Of a stretch of DNA of 23,795 nt, positions 1 through 7,669 are shown in pieces; position 1 is the first letter of the stretch; every line of letters starts with the position of its first letter. The stretch comes from SG8-41 sp035456985 (GTDB lineage Bacteria; Pseudomonadota; Gammaproteobacteria; Burkholderiales; SG8-41), in assembly GCA_035456985.1 (NCBI GenBank), contig DATICE010000211.1, forward strand, positions 1 through 23,795, in the 5' to 3' direction. Position numbers and translations under genes: made by a program. The notes beneath the pieces are model-generated. The model was not told the DNA's origin. It did not search any database and saw only the letters and a program-made list of their open reading frames with translations.

Positions 1-240
1 GGAAAGCCGGTCCTGATCGGGCCCTCCACCTTCAATTTCGCGGAGGCGGCGGAGCTCGCGATCGAAGCGGGCGCGGCGATCCAGGTTGCGGACCCGGCCG
101 CGCTGGGGCGCGAGGCTCAACGCCTGCTGCTCGATCGCGACGCGGCGCGGCGCATGTCGCAGGCGGGGACTGCGTTCGCGGGCGCGCACCGCGGCGCGAC
201 CGCGAGGGTACTGGAGCTGATCAGGCTCCGGGATCAATGA
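1..240 (+). CDS. waaA: 3-deoxy-D-manno-octulosonic acid (Kdo) transferase, C-terminal fragment
   Basis: This is the last 79 codons of a gene that begins before the window; the stop is TGA at 238-240. The fragment opens with GKPVLIGPSTFNF followed by an EA-rich helix and GAAIQV. This resembles the end of the second Rossmann lobe of WaaA/KdtA (GT-B fold, family GT30), where the usual form is GPHTFNF; here the His is Ser. WaaA transfers Kdo from CMP-Kdo to lipid A precursors at the inner membrane. Its 3' end overlaps the convergent cyclo-ligase gene by 20 bp. Proximity to tolC and the PIMT-like gene is a familiar betaproteobacterial neighbourhood. Confidence is limited by the short fragment. Confidence 0.8.
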   Translation, partial: GKPVLIGPSTFNFAEAAELAIEAGAAIQVADPAALGREAQRLLLDRDAARRMSQAGTAFAGAHRGATARVLELIRLRDQ

Positions 241-793
241 CCGGGGGAGAGGGGACTTTGTACTCGGCGTCCTCGGTGATGACGAGATCGATGAGCTGAT
301 CGCGCTCGGTCGAGGGCAGCTCGGGGAGAAGCTGCAGCTCGAAGGCGGCGGCGACGAGCGGGGGCCGGCGGGAGAGGCCGCGGATGAAGCCGTCGTAGTA
401 GCCGCCGCCGTAGCCCAACCGCTCGCAGCGCCGGGTGAACGCGACGCCCGGCACCAGCACGAAGTCGAGCTGTGACGCCGGGACGCCGGGGCAGAGCTCG
501 GGGCGCGGTTGCGGGATGCCCCACACGCCGGAGGCCAGTTGCCGCGCGGGGTCCTCGACCCGGTGGAGCTGGAACACGCGGGAGCCGCGCTCCACCCGCG
601 GCAGCACCAGCTGCTTGCCCTGAGCGAGCAGATCGGCGATCAGATCTGCGGTCTCGAACTCGCTCCCGAAGCTTGCGTAGGCCATGACGCAGCGCGCGCC
701 GCGATAGGCCTCGAGCGCGAGCAGCCGCGCGGTGATGCGGCGGCTCAGCGCGCGCCGCTCGTGCGCGGACAGCGCGTCGCGCCGCGCAAGCAC
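221..793 (-). CDS. ygfA: 5-formyltetrahydrofolate cyclo-ligase
   Basis: The product (190 aa from this start) converts 5-formyl-THF to 5,10-methenyl-THF using ATP in the cytoplasm. The family signature GYGGGYYD lies at residues 127-134, preceded by LVPGVAFT, and the N-terminal LARRDALSA helix carries the basic residues typical of the family. The start given is GTG at 791-793. Family-like sequence (RKQ just before VLARRDAL) continues in frame upstream to about 823 with no ATG, so the true start may be further upstream at a rare codon such as CTG at 821-823, overlapping the tolC stop. It is the last gene of the PIMT-tolC-ygfA operon and overlaps the waaA 3' end. The function call is secure; the start is not. 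Confidence 0.9.
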   Translation of the reverse strand: MLARRDALSAHERRALSRRITARLLALEAYRGARCVMAYASFGSEFETADLIADLLAQGKQLVLPRVERGSRVFQLHRVEDPARQLASGVWGIPQPRPELCPGVPASQLDFVLVPGVAFTRRCERLGYGGGYYDGFIRGLSRRPPLVAAAFELQLLPELPSTERDQLIDLVITEDAEYKVPSPPVIDPGA

Positions 794-819
794 CTGCTTC
801 CTGATTTCGCCCTTGTCAC

Positions 820-2148
820 TCAGCGGTCGAGCCAGGTGTTGACGATCACGAGGTCCTGCTCGGAGAGCTGCCCGGCGGCGGCCTTCAGCCGCAGCAGCGC
901 CAGGATGTAGTTGTATTTTGCCTGCGCGAGGTCGCGCCGCGTCTGCGAGAGCTGCTGCTGGGCATTGAGCACGTCGATCACGGTGCGCACCCCCACCTCT
1001 TGCCCGAGCCGCGTGGAGTCAAGCGAGCTTTGGCTCGAGACCAGGGCCGCTTCCAGGGCCCTCACCTGAGACACCCCGGTCGCGACACCCAGGAACGTCT
1101 GCTGGGCGGTCAACTGGGCGGTGCGGCGCGCGTTCTCGAGGTCCTGTCGCGCTTTCTCCTCGTTCGCGAGCGCCTCGCGCACGCGCGAGCTGGTGAGACC
1201 GCCCTGGTAGATGGGGATCGCGAGTTGCAACCCGACCACGCCCGTTCGGGTATCGACGCCCGCAATGTTCGTCGAGCCCGTGCTGTTGCCCTGGTCGGTA
1301 TAGGTTGCGAACGCGTCGAGCGTGGGCCGGTGCCCGGCGCGATTGCGCTCGACTTCCTTGGTGGCGAATTCCAGGCCGGCCTGGCTGATGCGCACCTGCG
1401 AGTTGTTGGTCCCCGCGGTTTCGACCCAGGCCGCCGGATCGTTCGGCTCCGGGAAACGCGGGTTGAATCTCGGCCCGAGCGGCGATATTCCCGGCGCCGG
1501 CCGGCCGATGATCAGCTCGAGAAAGCGTTTTCGGATTTCGAGGTCGTTCTTCGCGGTGATCTCGAGCGACACGGTGAGATCGTAGCGGGACTGCGCCTCG
1601 TGGGTGTCGGTGATGGTGGCGGTGCCGACCTCGAAGTTGCGCTTGGCCTGCTCGAGCTGACGGCCGATCGCGACCAGCTGCGCCTGCGCGAACACGATCG
1701 TGTCCTGCGCGAGCAGCACGTCGAAATAGGCCTGCGCGACTCGCAGGATCAGGTCCTGGGCCGCCTGCGCAAACGCCGCATCGGACTGCACGACCTGGGA
1801 TTTCGACTGCTGGTACGCGGTGTAATTCTGCGGGCGGTAGAGCGGCTGCGTGACCGAGATCGCGGCGGAGTTGGAATTGAACTGGTTGGTGACCGTGGGG
1901 ACCTGCGGGTCGCGCGAGTTCGTCTCGCGGTCGTTGTATTGCGTGTTGGCGGAAAGGGTGGCCGAGGGCAGCAGGCCGGAGCGTCCCTGCGGCAGCTTCT
2001 CCTGACCGGCGCTCCACGCCGCCCGCGCCGCCGCATATTGCGCGTCCGCGGACTGCGCCATGCCGAAAATCTCCATCAGGTCCGCGCCGTGAGTCGCGGC
2101 TGCCGTGCCGAGCAGAAACGCAAGCGAGGTCGACTGAAGAATGCGCAT
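820..2148 (-). CDS. tolC: TolC family outer membrane channel protein
   Basis: This 442-aa protein begins with a signal peptide (MRILQSTSLAFLLGTAAATHGA, cleavage probably near residue 22). It then shows the two homologous halves of the outer membrane efflux (OEP) family, with long alanine- and glutamine-rich heptad helices (QSKSQVVQSDAAFAQAAQDL, and the later QQTFLGVATGVSQVRALEAAL). The length is close to that of E. coli TolC. TolC trimers form the outer membrane barrel and periplasmic tunnel used by tripartite pumps and type I secretion. The gene starts 11 bp after the methyltransferase stop, so the two are co-transcribed. The macA/macB-like genes downstream in the window are obvious potential partners, but they are on the other strand under separate control; that pairing is an inference. 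Confidence 0.93.
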   Translation of the reverse strand: MRILQSTSLAFLLGTAAATHGADLMEIFGMAQSADAQYAAARAAWSAGQEKLPQGRSGLLPSATLSANTQYNDRETNSRDPQVPTVTNQFNSNSAAISVTQPLYRPQNYTAYQQSKSQVVQSDAAFAQAAQDLILRVAQAYFDVLLAQDTIVFAQAQLVAIGRQLEQAKRNFEVGTATITDTHEAQSRYDLTVSLEITAKNDLEIRKRFLELIIGRPAPGISPLGPRFNPRFPEPNDPAAWVETAGTNNSQVRISQAGLEFATKEVERNRAGHRPTLDAFATYTDQGNSTGSTNIAGVDTRTGVVGLQLAIPIYQGGLTSSRVREALANEEKARQDLENARRTAQLTAQQTFLGVATGVSQVRALEAALVSSQSSLDSTRLGQEVGVRTVIDVLNAQQQLSQTRRDLAQAKYNYILALLRLKAAAGQLSEQDLVIVNTWLDR

Positions 2149-2159
2149 CAGGTAATCCG

Positions 2160-2831
2160 CTAGAAAACGAAGCGTTCGGGCTGCACGGCGTTCCGCAGCG
2201 GCGCGATGCAGGTCTCGAATAATCCCGTCGTGCTGTAGGCGCCGGCCTCGACGTAGGTGATGAGCTGCGCCTCCATGACCGGCGGCTCTCCGACGACGAC
2301 GATCAGCCGGCCCCCCGGCCGGAGGCTCTTCGGAAACGCATCGGGCAGCACCGGCAGCGACCCGGTCACCACGACCGCGTCATAGGGGGCGTGGCGGTCC
2401 CAGCCGCGCGCGGCGTCGCCGGATTCCAGCGTCACGTTGGTGACGCCGTGGGCGGCGAGCTTGACGCCTGCGGTTTGGACGAATTCGGGGACGATGTCCA
2501 CGCTGTAAACATGGCTGCCAAGGCTCGCGAGCAGCGCCGTCATGTAGCCGCTGCCCGTTCCCACCTCGAGGATCCGATCTTCGGGCGCGAGCGCGAGCTC
2601 CTGCAGCATGCGCGCTTCGATCTTCGGGGCGAGCATCGTCTCGCCATGCCCGATCGGGATCTCCATGTCGGCGAAGGCGAGCTCGCGGTAACGCGGCGGG
2701 ACAAACTCCTCGCGCCGCACCCGCATCAGGAGATCGAGCACGCGCTGGTCCAGCACCTCCCACGGCCGGATCTGCTGCTCGACCATGTTGAAGCGGGCGC
2801 GCTCGAAGTCGAGTTGCTGGTTCACAGGCAA
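2160..2831 (-). CDS. Protein-L-isoaspartate O-methyltransferase-like SAM methyltransferase
   Basis: This 223-aa protein has a class I SAM-binding fold: motif I ILEVGTGSGY at residues 87-96, the acidic VDIVPE of motif II at about 111-116, and LRPGGRLIVVVG near 166-178. The overall arrangement and the preceding GHGET are those of protein-L-isoaspartate methyltransferase (PIMT/Pcm), which repairs damaged Asp/Asn residues. However, where Pcm has TISQP (with its conserved Ser), this protein has TMLAP at 65-69, so the Ser is Leu. It may be a divergent paralogue with another substrate. It is the first gene of the leftward operon with tolC, and is divergent from thiC. The family assignment is firm; the isoaspartate repair role is uncertain. 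Confidence 0.85.
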   Translation of the reverse strand: MPVNQQLDFERARFNMVEQQIRPWEVLDQRVLDLLMRVRREEFVPPRYRELAFADMEIPIGHGETMLAPKIEARMLQELALAPEDRILEVGTGSGYMTALLASLGSHVYSVDIVPEFVQTAGVKLAAHGVTNVTLESGDAARGWDRHAPYDAVVVTGSLPVLPDAFPKSLRPGGRLIVVVGEPPVMEAQLITYVEAGAYSTTGLFETCIAPLRNAVQPERFVF

Positions 2832-2897
2832 ATTCAGGGAGTTATAGTTCGATTGAGCGGTTGCAATTATCCCATAATTCGATTAGCGTTAGGGCTA
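2832..2897. promoter_or_regulatory. Divergent promoter region between the PIMT-like gene and thiC
   Basis: This 66-bp stretch is clearly more AT-rich than its surroundings. It contains CATAAT at 2873-2878 (+ strand, 5 of 6 to the -10 consensus) just before the riboswitch. On the minus strand it contains TATAAC (2843-2848 read in reverse), suitable for the PIMT-tolC-ygfA operon. No good -35 box sits at standard spacing for either, so exact promoters are not resolved. Confidence 0.35.
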
Positions 2898-2984
2898 CAC
2901 GTTGGGGGTCCTGATTGCCTCTGGCAGTCGGGTGAGAGACACCCTTTGAACCTGATGCGGGTAATGCCGTCGGAGGGAAGCGTG
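2898..2984 (+). ncRNA. TPP riboswitch (THI element) in the thiC leader
   Basis: The conserved core is readable: GGGGGT (2904-2909), GTGAGAGACACCC (2932-2944), TTTGAACCTGAT (2945-2956), GGGTAATGCC (2959-2968) and GGAGGGAAG (2972-2980). P1 pairs CACG (2898-2901) with CGTG (2981-2984). P3 pairs CTGATTGCC with GGCAGTCGG. The element ends about 54 nt before the thiC start. TPP binding is known to switch off thiamin biosynthesis genes, here the pyrimidine branch gene thiC. Confidence 0.95.
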
Positions 2985-3005
2985 GGCCGGGATTCCCCTT
3001 CCCAT

Positions 3006-3034
3006 CGCTCCCGCCGCAGCATCCCCGAGGAGCG
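3006..3034 (+). promoter_or_regulatory. Putative Shine-Dalgarno-sequestering hairpin before thiC
   Basis: CGCTCC (3006-3011) is perfectly complementary to GGAGCG (3029-3034), which contains most of the thiC ribosome binding site GAGGAG (3027-3032, 5 nt before ATG). A competing pairing is available: CTTCCC (2998-3003) can pair with GGGAAG inside the 3' side of the TPP aptamer (2975-2980). No intrinsic terminator is visible between the aptamer and the ATG. This suggests translational control. The pairing is seen directly; the switching mechanism is inferred. Confidence 0.45.
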
Positions 3035-3037
3035 AAC

Positions 3038-4924
<1,887 letters not shown>

Positions 4925-4939
4925 GCCGGCAGGACTGCT

Positions 4940-4990
4940 CTCCGGACGGCGGCTCTCCCGGCGCGCGGCCGCCCGGAGGGTAACCTTTTG
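4940..4990 (+). terminator. Possible thiC terminator hairpin
   Basis: CTCCGGACGGC (4940-4950) pairs with GCCGCCCGGAG (4968-4978), an 11-bp stem with one mismatch. After seven bases it is followed by the T-rich CTTTTGTT (4984-4991). The T tract is not directly against the stem, so this is a weak intrinsic terminator at best. Confidence 0.4.
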
Positions 4991-4997
4991 TTACATT

Positions 4998-5042
4998 CCC
5001 GGGCCCGCTTTCATGGGCGCGCCCGGGCACCTCGGCTACAAT
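4998..5042 (+). promoter_or_regulatory. GC-rich inverted repeat and -10-like box upstream of macA
   Basis: CCCGGGC (4998-5004) and GCCCGGG (5021-5027) form a perfect 7-bp inverted repeat with inner GCCC/GGGC pairing, so a long hairpin is possible. Nine bases later lies TACAAT (5037-5042), a good -10 box about 50 bp before the macA start, but no clear -35 box is seen. The repeat would sit where a regulator or a second terminator could act. Its function is not known. Confidence 0.35.
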
Positions 5043-5094
5043 TCCCCCTCTAAATCAGTGAGCAGCAGGCGGTAAGCTTTCTGCTTGCCAAATC

Positions 5095-6684
5095 ATGGAA
5101 ATGTCGCGAAAGAGGCTCATCGTCCTTACGGTCGTGGCCGTGGTAGTGACGGCGGCCGCGGCGGCCTATGGCTGGTGGGGAGCGCGCAACTCCAACCCCG
5201 GTTACCGCTTCGGAAAGGTCGAGCGCGGCGCCCTCGCTGCGACCGTATCCGCCACCGGCACGGTGAACCCGGTCACCGCGGTCCAGATCGGCTCGCAGGT
5301 CTCCGGCCAGATCAAGGAGCTCTACGTCGATTTCAATTCGGAGGTGAAGAAGGGCCAGGTCATCGCCCGCATCGATTCCGAATCGTTTGCGCTGCGGGTA
5401 AACCAGGCCATGGCGGACCTGGAGGCGGCGCGCGCCACCGTGCTGACCCAGCGCGCGAACGTTGCGGCCCTGCAAGCCGAAGTCTCGCGCGCGCAGGTCA
5501 ACCTGGCCGATGCCGAGCGCGAGTTCCAGCGCAACAAGGTGCTCCACGAGAAGAATTTCGTGTCGGCGGCGACGCTCGACAAGGCGGAATTCGCCTTCCG
5601 CGCGGCGCAGGAGCTGGTCAATACCGCGCAGGCGCAGCGCGCGGTAGGCGAGTCCCAGGTGCGCAATGTCGAGGCGCTGGTGAAGCAGCGGGAATCGCAG
5701 CTCGCGCAGGCGAGAGTAGACCTCGACCGCACCACCATCCGCGCGCCGGTGGATGGCACCGTCGTCAAGAAGTCGGTGGAGCCCGGTCAGACCGTGGCGG
5801 CGAGCCTGCAGGCGCCTGAGCTTTTCGTGATCGCGCAGGATCTGCGCCGCATGCAGGTCGACGTCTCGATCGACGAGGCGGAAGTGGGCCGCGTCCGCGA
5901 GGGGCAGCCGGCGACGTTCACCGTGGACTCCTTTCCGGGGAGGACGTTCCGGGGCACGGTGGGACAGGTGCGCAAGGCCGCGCTGGTGGTGCAGAACGTC
6001 GTGACCTACACGGCGATCATCGCGACGTCGAATCCCAACCTGGAGTTGTTCCCGGGCATGACCGCCAACGTACGCATCGTCGTCGACACGCGCGAAAACG
6101 CGCTCAAGGTGCCGAACGCGGCATTGCGCTTCCGGCCCGCCGGCGCGGTGGAGGCACGCGAACCGGGCGGCGAGATCGCGCCCGCGGGCGTGCCGGCGCC
6201 TGATGCCGCCGGCACGGGCAAAGGCGGCGGAGCACAGGCAGCGCAGGCATTTCGCGAGCGGCTGACGAAGGAGCTGAATCTCGGCGCTGAGCAGCAGGCG
6301 AAGCTCGAGGCCATTCAGAACGAGACCCGCGACCGCATCCGGGCGCTCACTGCCGAGAATCCGGAGGAGCGTCGCAAGCAGGCGGAGCGGCTGCGGACGG
6401 AATCGCGCGCGCGCATTGCCGAGATGCTGAATCCTGAGCAGCGGGCTCGCTATGAGGCCATGGACGCTTCACGGCGGGCAGGCGGCGTGACGAGCGGCCG
6501 GGTGTGGGTCGTGGACGACACCGGCAAGCTGAGGAGCGTCAACGTGCGCATCGGGCTCGCCGATGGCACCTACAGCGAACTGGTCGGCGGCGTCCTGCAG
6601 GAAGGGACGCAAGTCGTCATCGGCACCCGGTCGGACAAGATGGCGCGCGCCCAGCCCAAAGGCGGGCCACGCTTTGGCTTCTGA
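5095..6684 (+). CDS. macA: MacA-like periplasmic adaptor of an ABC efflux pump, with Spy/CpxP-like insertion
   Basis: This 529-aa membrane fusion protein has an N-terminal anchor helix (residues 8-25). It has a split lipoyl/barrel-sandwich domain (about 45-95 and 205-240, with IRAPVDGTV at 215-223), a coiled-coil hairpin (about 96-205), a beta-barrel (about 250-345) and a C-terminal membrane-proximal domain (about 465-515). E. coli MacA is about 370 aa. Most of the excess is a linker plus a helical block at 380-460 containing LGAEQQAKLEAI and LNPEQRARYEAM, which resemble the LTXXQ repeats of the periplasmic chaperones Spy and CpxP. The adaptor should link the MacB-like transporter to a TolC channel. 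The next gene starts 1 bp after its stop. ATG 5101 is an alternative start; no strong ribosome binding site precedes either. Confidence 0.9.
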   Translation: MEMSRKRLIVLTVVAVVVTAAAAAYGWWGARNSNPGYRFGKVERGALAATVSATGTVNPVTAVQIGSQVSGQIKELYVDFNSEVKKGQVIARIDSESFALRVNQAMADLEAARATVLTQRANVAALQAEVSRAQVNLADAEREFQRNKVLHEKNFVSAATLDKAEFAFRAAQELVNTAQAQRAVGESQVRNVEALVKQRESQLAQARVDLDRTTIRAPVDGTVVKKSVEPGQTVAASLQAPELFVIAQDLRRMQVDVSIDEAEVGRVREGQPATFTVDSFPGRTFRGTVGQVRKAALVVQNVVTYTAIIATSNPNLELFPGMTANVRIVVDTRENALKVPNAALRFRPAGAVEAREPGGEIAPAGVPAPDAAGTGKGGGAQAAQAFRERLTKELNLGAEQQAKLEAIQNETRDRIRALTAENPEERRKQAERLRTESRARIAEMLNPEQRARYEAMDASRRAGGVTSGRVWVVDDTGKLRSVNVRIGLADGTYSELVGGVLQEGTQVVIGTRSDKMARAQPKGGPRFGF

Positions 6685-6685
6685 C

Positions 6686-7426
6686 ATGTCCGACCCCCTC
6701 ATTGTCACCCGCGACATCGTCAAGGAGTACCGGATGGAGAGCTACTCCGTCACGGCGCTGCGCGGGGTGTCGCTCGAGATCGGCTCCGGTGAATTCGTGG
6801 CGGTGATGGGGCCTTCGGGCTCGGGCAAGTCCACCTTCATGAATCTGCTCGGATGCCTCGATTCACCCACCAGCGGGCATTACTCGCTGGCGGGCGACAA
6901 GGTTTCCGAGCTCTCCGGCGACGAGCTTGCGGCGATCCGCAATCGCCGCATCGGCTTCGTGTTCCAGAACTTCAACCTGTTGCCGCGGACTTCCGCGGTC
7001 GAGAATGTGGAGCTGCCGTTACTCTACAGCCACGTGCCCAAGAACGACCGCCGGCCGCGTGCGCTTGGCCGACTGGCCGAGGTCGGGCTCGCCGAGCGGG
7101 CGCACCACCATCCGCAGCAGCTTTCCGGCGGCCAGCAGCAGCGGGTGGCGATTGCGCGCGCGCTCGTCAACAACCCGGTGCTGATCCTGGCCGACGAGCC
7201 CACCGGCGCGCTCGATACGCGCACGAGCTACGAGCTGATGGGTTTGCTGCAGCAACTGAACCGCGGCGGCATGACGGTCGTGCTGGTCACGCATGAGCGG
7301 GACGTCGCCGCGTTTGCCTCCCGCGTCATCGGGTTCCGCGACGGGCACGTGGTGGACGACCAGCGGGTCGCGCATCCTGCCGACGCGCTGGCAATGCTGC
7401 GGGCGTTCGAGAGGGTAGCGGCATGA
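6686..7426 (+). CDS. macB: MacB-type ABC transporter ATP-binding protein
   Basis: This 246-aa ATPase shows Walker A GPSGSGKST (42-50), Q-loop FQNFNLLP (93-100), signature LSGGQQQR (146-153), Walker B LILADEPTGALD (166-177) and the switch His in VTHERD. It belongs to the MacB/LolD/YknY group (mechanotransmission exporters). The ATG at 6686 was chosen because the family-conserved N-terminus begins there and it lies just after the macA stop; an in-frame upstream ATG at 6563 would lie inside macA. In E. coli MacB the ATPase and membrane domain are one chain; here they are separate genes. The stop overlaps an ATG as ATGA at 7423-7426, but what follows is the repeat insertion rather than the permease. 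Confidence 0.93.
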   Translation: MSDPLIVTRDIVKEYRMESYSVTALRGVSLEIGSGEFVAVMGPSGSGKSTFMNLLGCLDSPTSGHYSLAGDKVSELSGDELAAIRNRRIGFVFQNFNLLPRTSAVENVELPLLYSHVPKNDRRPRALGRLAEVGLAERAHHHPQQLSGGQQQRVAIARALVNNPVLILADEPTGALDTRTSYELMGLLQQLNRGGMTVVLVTHERDVAAFASRVIGFRDGHVVDDQRVAHPADALAMLRAFERVAA

Positions 7427-7463
7427 GTGGCGGAGCAGGGATCGGCGGATCGCGGAGCAGGGG

Positions 7464-7485
7464 CCCCGTTTCCGGGGATGCGACC
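7464..7485. repeat. Hairpin repeat unit, copy 1
   Basis: CCCCG-TTTC-CGGGG hairpin followed by ATGCGACC. It matches copy 2 over the whole unit except for one missing G in the left arm. Confidence 0.7.
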
Positions 7486-7576
7486 GTGGAGCCGATCATA
7501 GGCGCGTCGCTCCGCCGATCCATGCGCGCCGCCGGGGGTCAGATCCCTGAGGGTCCCTCTTCCGCCCCTCGACGCG

Positions 7577-7599
7577 CCCCGGTTTCCGGGGATGCGACC
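7577..7599. repeat. Hairpin repeat unit, copy 2
   Basis: CCCCGG-TTT-CCGGGG is a perfect 6-bp stem with a 3-nt loop, followed by ATGCGACC. It has the same orientation as copy 1, 113 bp downstream. Confidence 0.7.
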
Positions 7600-7669
7600 C
7601 GCGAAGGGCGCAGGGCCACCGACCTGATGGCATCCATATGACCACGAAGCCATCGGAGGTGGCGGCGGC

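Larger units (their letters stand above)
7427..7664. repeat. Palindrome-rich REP-like insertion between the two macB-type genes
   Basis: About 238 bp with no recognisable gene lie between the ATPase stop and the permease start. The 9-bp sequence GCGGCATGA occurs exactly at both edges (7418-7426 and 7665-7673). The segment holds two direct copies of a hairpin unit ending in TTTCCGGGGATGCGACC (7464-7485 and 7577-7599), an 11-bp inverted repeat (7439-7449 with 7511-7521) and a 10-bp direct repeat CGGAGCAGGG (7431-7440, 7453-7462). A 72-codon frame runs from 7423 to 7641 but is low-complexity, contains the repeat twice (PVSGDAT) and resembles no family, so it is not called a gene. The layout suggests a REP/BIME-type or small non-autonomous element. 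Confidence 0.6.

Noticed and set aside
7423..7641. 72-codon frame starting at the ATGA after the macB-type ATPase
   Set aside because: It has perfect overlap with the upstream stop, but the sequence is low-complexity and made of the inserted repeat read in frame. The start is probably the left copy of the duplicated target site.
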